DNA of 23,372 bases from positions 1 through 23,372 of the IMG/VR virus record IMGVR_UViG_3300020183_006139; one strand, given 5' to 3'. Shown piece by piece: positions 19,559 through 23,372 of the stretch (position 1 is its first letter; each line of letters opens with the position of its first letter). The stretch is from a virus. The notes below the pieces were generated by a model. It did not search any database. It was given only the letters and a program-made list of their open reading frames with translations, and was not told the origin of the DNA. Made by a program: the position numbers and the translations under genes.

Positions 19559-19899
19559 TACCTATTGTCTCCATCTCCACTTAAAGTATTTAACTGTTGA
19601 CGCTTTAGAAGTTTTTCAATGTTGTCTCGGGCAACTAGACCCATATTCATATCAACCGCAGAACATAGTTGGGCAACATACCACAGAACATCGCCTATTT
19701 CCGCCGCTAGAGCCTGTTTCATTTCAACTGTCAATTTTGAATCGTGGTCACGAATAATTTTCTTTACTTTGCCCGCAACTTCACCTGCTTCTGACACAAG
19801 ACCGAGCGAAAGATACTCCAACATTTTTTCTTTTGGGTAAATAGCAGTTTGACTTGTTCTCCATTGATAGTTCGTAAAATCCATTTCGTGCGCCTTCAT
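19558..19899 (-). CDS. MazG-like nucleotide pyrophosphohydrolase
   Basis: ATG 19899 (ATGA overlap) gives 113 residues. EAGEVAGKVKK (E37, E40) and EIGDVLWYVAQL (E67, D70) make the EXXE...EXXD metal-binding signature of MazG-type all-alpha NTP pyrophosphohydrolases, and single-domain length is normal. Such enzymes cleave (d)NTPs to monophosphates and PPi. In phages they may balance dNTP pools, remove modified or damaged nucleotides, or affect (p)ppGpp. A second ATG five codons in is possible but lacks the overlap. It sits in a leftward operon ahead of the dioxygenase; RNR is encoded further along. Confidence 0.88.
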   Translation of the reverse strand: MKAHEMDFTNYQWRTSQTAIYPKEKMLEYLSLGLVSEAGEVAGKVKKIIRDHDSKLTVEMKQALAAEIGDVLWYVAQLCSAVDMNMGLVARDNIEKLLKRQQLNTLSGDGDNR

Positions 19900-20525
19900 A
19901 AATCGTCTCTGTAGAATATTTCAAAACCCAAATCCGTAATTGCGTCCGCGAGGGTTGCGTAAAATGATTCTTTGTATTCATCGGGTTGATTTGAGTCGGT
20001 ATTCAACTTTAATGCAGCGTTTAGCGTCGCTGCATATGTTAGGTCTCTCAATACATTAAGGGCAGAGTACCGTAAAGCCTTTCCGAACTCAACCACACGA
20101 CCGATTTTGATTGAGTAAGGAACTGACACGAATACGGGTTCTTCACCAAAATGCGTGAAGGATATGCATTCCGAAACAGGCGAATTCGGTTTTGCAAAAA
20201 GGCTTGCCAAATCCTGGTCTTTTGTTTCGGATGGCTTTAAAGAACAATATCCTTCGGCAACAAATGTAAATGAATCAACACCCCAACCTTGTCGCTTTAT
20301 GCATGCTGCTTGCGTCAACTTTTCCAAACGCTCATTTCGGCTTATCTGATGTGTCTTCATGAGTTGCATTATTGATACGAGTTTGTCCTGTTTCCAACTA
20401 AACAAATTTATGTTTATATCTTGACCGATTCCCTCCTCGTCAACGGTTTGTTGCTTGGCTATTTTCGTCGCCTCAACAGCAAGGGCTAGTTTGTCTATGT
20501 CCGTTTTGTAGGAGCCAGTTTCCAT
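19896..20525 (-). CDS. Hypothetical protein
   Basis: A 209-residue, mixed alpha/beta product starts at ATG 20525. It has no recognised motif; notable segments are DKLVSIMQLMKTHQISRNERLEKL and VFVSVPYSIKIGRVVEFGKALRY. It heads the leftward MazG/dioxygenase operon. TATTTT ends 7 nt before the ATG, with a weak TTTACG 16 bp upstream of it, suggesting a leaderless start. Confidence 0.65.
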   Translation of the reverse strand: METGSYKTDIDKLALAVEATKIAKQQTVDEEGIGQDININLFSWKQDKLVSIMQLMKTHQISRNERLEKLTQAACIKRQGWGVDSFTFVAEGYCSLKPSETKDQDLASLFAKPNSPVSECISFTHFGEEPVFVSVPYSIKIGRVVEFGKALRYSALNVLRDLTYAATLNAALKLNTDSNQPDEYKESFYATLADAITDLGFEIFYRDDL

Positions 20526-20532
20526 CTAGTCC

Positions 20533-20560
20533 AAAATACCCCATATTTATTGGTCGTAAA
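20533..20560 (-). promoter_or_regulatory. Possible leaderless promoter for the MazG operon
   Basis: Minus strand TTTACG (20560-20555), 16-bp spacer, TATTTT (20538-20533), 7 nt to the ATG at 20525. The 85-bp divergent gap also precedes the histone-like gene, where TAGTTT (20599-20604) ends 6 nt before the ATG at 20611. Confidence 0.4.
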
Positions 20561-20610
20561 AGAACTAGGGTGTTTCATTTTAGGTAGCCCAAATGTAGTA
20601 GTTTGCTGTC

Positions 20611-20889
20611 ATGGCACAAAAGAAGAAATCAACCCCAAAACAGAAGAAATCACCAGCAAAAAAGAAGGCTACTCCTAAAAAGAGTCCTTCCAAGGCTGTT
20701 GTTAAATCCAATACCGCAGAAGCGGTAAAGGACGCCACTCAGTCTGTGGCGGCGGCAGTGGCTGAAGACATCAGTGCGGCGGAAAAGTATGTTCAGGATG
20801 TTCTAAATCCTGTCATTATCTATGCCAACGACCTGAAGTCCAAGTCGCTTCGTCAGCGTGTACTTGCGTGGTTCAAGACCTCTAAGTAG
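20611..20889 (+). CDS. Histone H1-like basic protein
   Basis: A 92-residue product has an N-terminal third built of Lys/Pro/Ala/Ser motifs (TPKQKKSPAKKK, TPKKSPSKAVVK), like H1 tails and bacterial H1-like proteins. An Ala/Glu-rich helix follows (EAVKDATQSVAAAVAEDISAAEKYV), then a basic amphipathic end. It probably binds DNA or associates with the particle. No membrane segment is convincing. The methyltransferase gene follows within 13 nt. Confidence 0.6.
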   Translation: MAQKKKSTPKQKKSPAKKKATPKKSPSKAVVKSNTAEAVKDATQSVAAAVAEDISAAEKYVQDVLNPVIIYANDLKSKSLRQRVLAWFKTSK

Positions 20890-20893
20890 ACTG

Positions 20894-20909
20894 TTCCCCT
20901 GATGGGGAA
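20894..20909 (+). other. Hairpin enclosing the methyltransferase start codon
   Basis: TTCCCC (20894-20899) pairs with GGGGAA (20904-20909) around TGAT; the ATG (20902-20904) lies in the loop and first stem base. TTGCGT/TAGACT upstream (17-bp spacer) would start transcription near the 5' arm. Confidence 0.35.
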
Positions 20910-22290
20910 TGAAACTGTGGTGATTGACGAATTGCAGAATAATGCCGTCCAAGAACAGCCCCTTGTGCTCAACCCAAAAATTCTTTTGGGTGATGTTCGA
21001 GAATCTTTAAAAAGTATTCCCGATGGGTCGATTCATTGCGTAGTCACATCTCCTCCGTATTGGGGTTTGCGTGACTACGGCACAGGCAAATGGGAAGGCG
21101 GAGACCCTAATTGTTCGCACAAACGCGATAGTAAACAAAGCGACAAAACATCCACTGGTCAAAGGAATTTAGAAGGCGCAATCGGGGACGGTATTTATAA
21201 ATCCTATTGCCGTAGGTGTGGGGCAATCAGGATTGATAACCAACTTGGATTAGAACCAACATTTGATTCATATGTGGAAGATATGGTTGGCGTGTTCCGC
21301 GAAGTGCGGCGCATCCTCCGTGATGATGGCACTTTGTGGCTTAATTTGGGTGACTCGTATGCGGGAAGCAACGGTAACGGATGGAAACAAACCATTGCGT
21401 CCACAAATGCTTCCAATGCTGGTGGAGAGAATGAGGATTTTCGTTCCCGCATCGGGCGCGATGACGGCTATCTGAAACCCAAAGATTTGGTCGGCATCCC
21501 GTGGCGTGTTGCTTTGGCTCTACAGCAAGACGGATGGTTTTTGCGACAAGACATCATTTGGCACAAACCAAATCCGATGCCAGAGTCAGTAACAGACCGA
21601 TGCACCAAGGCACATGAATACATCTTCCTTCTGACAAAAAAGGCTAACTACTTCTTTGATTCGGAAGCAATCAAGGAGCCCGCAAAATATCCGCACGATA
21701 ATAGGGGTGCGAGGGCTGATAGTCGTAAAGAAGCAGGAATCCCTAATGCGATGCACGGGATGACGGGTGCGTTCAAAAACAAGCGGTCGGTGTGGACAAT
21801 AAACACAAAACCCTATAAGGAAGCACATTTCGCAGTATTCCCAACAGACCTAGTGGAACCGTGCATCAAAGCAGGCACAAGTGAAAAAGGTTGTTGCGCA
21901 TCATGTGGAACACCATGGGAAAGAATCGTTGATAGAAAAAGAATACGCAGAAACGAACTTCCCGAAGATGACCCCCGTTACCGTCCGAATATATACGAGG
22001 GAGAGTACGAAGAAATCAATGGCAAGGGCGACGCTGGTTTTGTAGAAACACAAACACTTGGTTGGGGCAAAGCGTGCGAGTGCGAAACTGACGAAACGGT
22101 GCCGTGCACAGTTCTTGACACATTCTTCGGTTCGGGAACAACTGGTGTTGTTGCGTTGCGTCTTGGGCGCGACTATCTCGGCTGTGAACTTAATTCAGAA
22201 TATGCAAAAATAGCGACAAAGCGTATAGCGGACGAAGAAGAAGAAATCAGAAAAGAAAAAGAAACGGAACAACTTAGTCTTTTTGAGTGA
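20902..22290 (+). CDS. DNA N4/N6 methyltransferase, full length
   Basis: The 462-residue phage-type DNA methyltransferase has TSPPYWGLRDYG at 49-60, GIPWRVALALQQDGWFLRQDIIWHKPNPMPES mid-protein, and DTFFGSGTT near residues 406-414 with YLGCELN after it. Cys pairs are inserted: CSHK...YCRRCG (about 72-112) and GCCASCGTPW...CEC (about 330-395), possibly zinc sites. The class methylates N4-C or N6-A; the target is unknown. It could protect phage DNA from host restriction or regulate genes. The degenerate ORF at 10796 looks like its paralogue. Its stop overlaps the convergent leftward gene by 17 nt. Confidence 0.92.
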   Translation: MGNETVVIDELQNNAVQEQPLVLNPKILLGDVRESLKSIPDGSIHCVVTSPPYWGLRDYGTGKWEGGDPNCSHKRDSKQSDKTSTGQRNLEGAIGDGIYKSYCRRCGAIRIDNQLGLEPTFDSYVEDMVGVFREVRRILRDDGTLWLNLGDSYAGSNGNGWKQTIASTNASNAGGENEDFRSRIGRDDGYLKPKDLVGIPWRVALALQQDGWFLRQDIIWHKPNPMPESVTDRCTKAHEYIFLLTKKANYFFDSEAIKEPAKYPHDNRGARADSRKEAGIPNAMHGMTGAFKNKRSVWTINTKPYKEAHFAVFPTDLVEPCIKAGTSEKGCCASCGTPWERIVDRKRIRRNELPEDDPRYRPNIYEGEYEEINGKGDAGFVETQTLGWGKACECETDETVPCTVLDTFFGSGTTGVVALRLGRDYLGCELNSEYAKIATKRIADEEEEIRKEKETEQLSLFE

Positions 22291-22666
22291 GTGATTCAGG
22301 TATCCGAATAGATATCTCTATTCTTTCTGCAAGCCTTTGAAGCAGTGCGACAGCCTCGTGCGTCGCATGGTTCTCGCACCATTCACTCGGGTCTTTAGCC
22401 AAAGCAGATTCAACATACTCGTACGCAACATGTACTTTCCCTTGGTTAACTGGTGGCACACCACATTCTTCCGTCTCCAATAAACCTTCTGCTAGTTTGC
22501 GTTCTGACGCTCCGCACGCAAGAAGAATCCCGCCCATGATGTCAATTTTGTGGGTGTACGGGTCATAGACGAGACTGTTGGACAAACCGTGTCGCGAGAT
22601 TGCTTCAGCAGCCTTATAGTAAATCTCGTGTACCCTTGCATCTTTGAGTACTGAAATAGTTGTCAC
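22274..22666 (-). CDS. Hypothetical protein following RNR
   Basis: GTG 22666 overlaps the RNR stop as GTGA and gives 130 residues. The centre (YDPYTHKIDIMGGILLACGASERKLAEGLLETEE) resembles a small phage domain of unknown function found with nucleotide genes, and the C-terminus is helical (HEAVALLQRLAERIEISI). The coupling to RNR suggests a role near nucleotide metabolism, but no family is named. Confidence 0.6.
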   Translation of the reverse strand: MTTISVLKDARVHEIYYKAAEAISRHGLSNSLVYDPYTHKIDIMGGILLACGASERKLAEGLLETEECGVPPVNQGKVHVAYEYVESALAKDPSEWCENHATHEAVALLQRLAERIEISIRIPESLTQKD

Positions 22667-23372
22667 CGGATTGGGCAAGCCCCTGATGCGCAAGCATCAA
22701 TGTCCAAGTCATCACCCGAAATCGGTGTTAGGGCAACAGACATGTCAATCTTTTCAAATATGGTGTCATATTCCTCTTCGGTGATTTCTTCATACGGTGG
22801 CAACGGGAAGTTGTGGTCGCTGTGAAGCAAGAACGATACCGATTTGATGTTCTCGTCGTAGTTCTTGGACAACCATTCTTTGATTGAATCAAGTTCTTCC
22901 TTGCGGTAATAGACGGTCACCGAAACTGCGTTATCTGCCCACACTTTCTGCATTTTCGCAACCCATTCCAACTGGTCTATGGCAGTCATGTTCTTTGCGA
23001 GAACAGCGCCCTCGGGGGATTTGCAGGGGAACTCAACCACATATTTCGTGTGGTCTTCGCGCCCATCCAAACCAATGTCCCAAACAACTTTGTGTCCACG
23101 CTTGCGGAGCGAGTCCACGAGCCCATCAGCGGCTCCGAATCGTACACGTCGGATGTAGAACGGCGCAAAAGCAGGGTGGATGCCAGGTGTGACACCTGGG
23201 AGTAGTGAAAGCGTCCCCGATGGTTGCACAGTGGTCAAACGCACTGATTTTGGAAAGTTCTTACTCTGCGAATATTTCTCGTCAAAATCAGCGAGCATCT
23301 CATAGGCGCGAGACAGCCAGCCTATTTTTTCCTCGGTGCACTGCAAGATGCCGGTGACGCTCTGCCCAAGTC
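22663..23372 (-). CDS. nrdJ: Class II (cobalamin) ribonucleotide reductase, C-terminal part
   Basis: About 236 residues are present; the frame continues past the right edge (LGQSVTGILQCTEEK at the boundary). The PSGTLSLLPGVTPGIHPAFAP block followed by YIRRVRF is typical of adenosylcobalamin-dependent, monomeric RTPR-type enzymes. The C-terminal CASGACPIR supplies the C-x4-C pair that re-reduces the active site. It converts ribonucleotides to deoxyribonucleotides for phage DNA synthesis and, being class II, works without an O2-dependent radical subunit. It is coupled to a small hypothetical gene. No NrdR-box or riboswitch can be judged, as the 5' end is missing. Confidence 0.9.
   Translation of the reverse strand, partial: LGQSVTGILQCTEEKIGWLSRAYEMLADFDEKYSQSKNFPKSVRLTTVQPSGTLSLLPGVTPGIHPAFAPFYIRRVRFGAADGLVDSLRKRGHKVVWDIGLDGREDHTKYVVEFPCKSPEGAVLAKNMTAIDQLEWVAKMQKVWADNAVSVTVYYRKEELDSIKEWLSKNYDENIKSVSFLLHSDHNFPLPPYEEITEEEYDTIFEKIDMSVALTPISGDDLDIDACASGACPIR

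Overview
The window looks like part of a tailed-phage or prophage-like genome infecting an Actinobacterium. Genes are small and tightly packed, and many start codons sit in ATGA, GTGA, TGATG or TAATG overlaps with the preceding stop. Most products are phage types: DUF932, SSB, a RuvC-like nuclease, HNH, a ParB-domain protein, primase-helicase, a possible small terminase, MazG, a cobalamin-type ribonucleotide reductase and DNA methyltransferases. The actinobacterial assignment rests on a WhiB-family gene, on several TTGACA-N17/18-TANNNT promoters whose -10 box lies 6-9 nt before the start codon (leaderless mRNAs), and on three SOS boxes of the Gram-positive/actinobacterial type. No structural or lysis gene, integrase or complete tRNA gene was seen.

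Layout. 1-3.4 kb: the tail of a rightward gene, a leftward small gene, DUF932 and a hypothetical rightward, a three-gene leftward coupled cassette that includes a 55-aa membrane protein, then SSB. 3.4-4.65 kb: a leftward operon of metallophosphatase, a hypothetical and a small ribbon-helix-helix protein. 4.75-8.65 kb: a rightward run with a hypothetical, an RHH/zinc-ribbon protein, HNH, a RuvC-like resolvase, a coiled-coil protein, a PAPS-reductase-like PP-loop enzyme, a ParB-domain protein and a small hypothetical.

8.7-10.8 kb is a regulatory hub. It carries three small leftward genes, GA-rich short repeats, an array of 11-bp iteron-like repeats, 9-bp repeats, three near-identical SOS boxes, a tRNA T-arm-like hairpin, and a second set of repeats phased at about 20 bp.

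10.8-14.5 kb is an accessory island of distinct, GT-rich (top-strand) composition. A rightward ORF resembles a DNA methyltransferase but lacks both signature motifs. It faces a leftward operon of winged-helix-like protein, SPPY methyltransferase and two PD-(D/E)XK-type nucleases. An Nmad1/MazG-like gene diverges from this operon through an approximately 19-bp gap with face-to-face -10 boxes. This is the best candidate in the window for an undescribed system: a phage-borne restriction-modification-like cassette with a degenerate methyltransferase partner.

14.5-18.4 kb: DUF5872-like protein, a Cys-rich hypothetical, WhiB, primase-helicase and an HTH (possibly small terminase) protein, rightward. 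18.5-20.5 kb: a leftward operon of a hypothetical, MazG-like pyrophosphohydrolase, a small basic protein and an AsnO/VioC-like 2-oxoglutarate dioxygenase. 20.6-22.3 kb: a histone-H1-like basic protein and a full-length DNA methyltransferase, rightward. 22.3-23.4 kb: a small hypothetical and the 3' end of a class II ribonucleotide reductase gene, leftward, running off the window edge.
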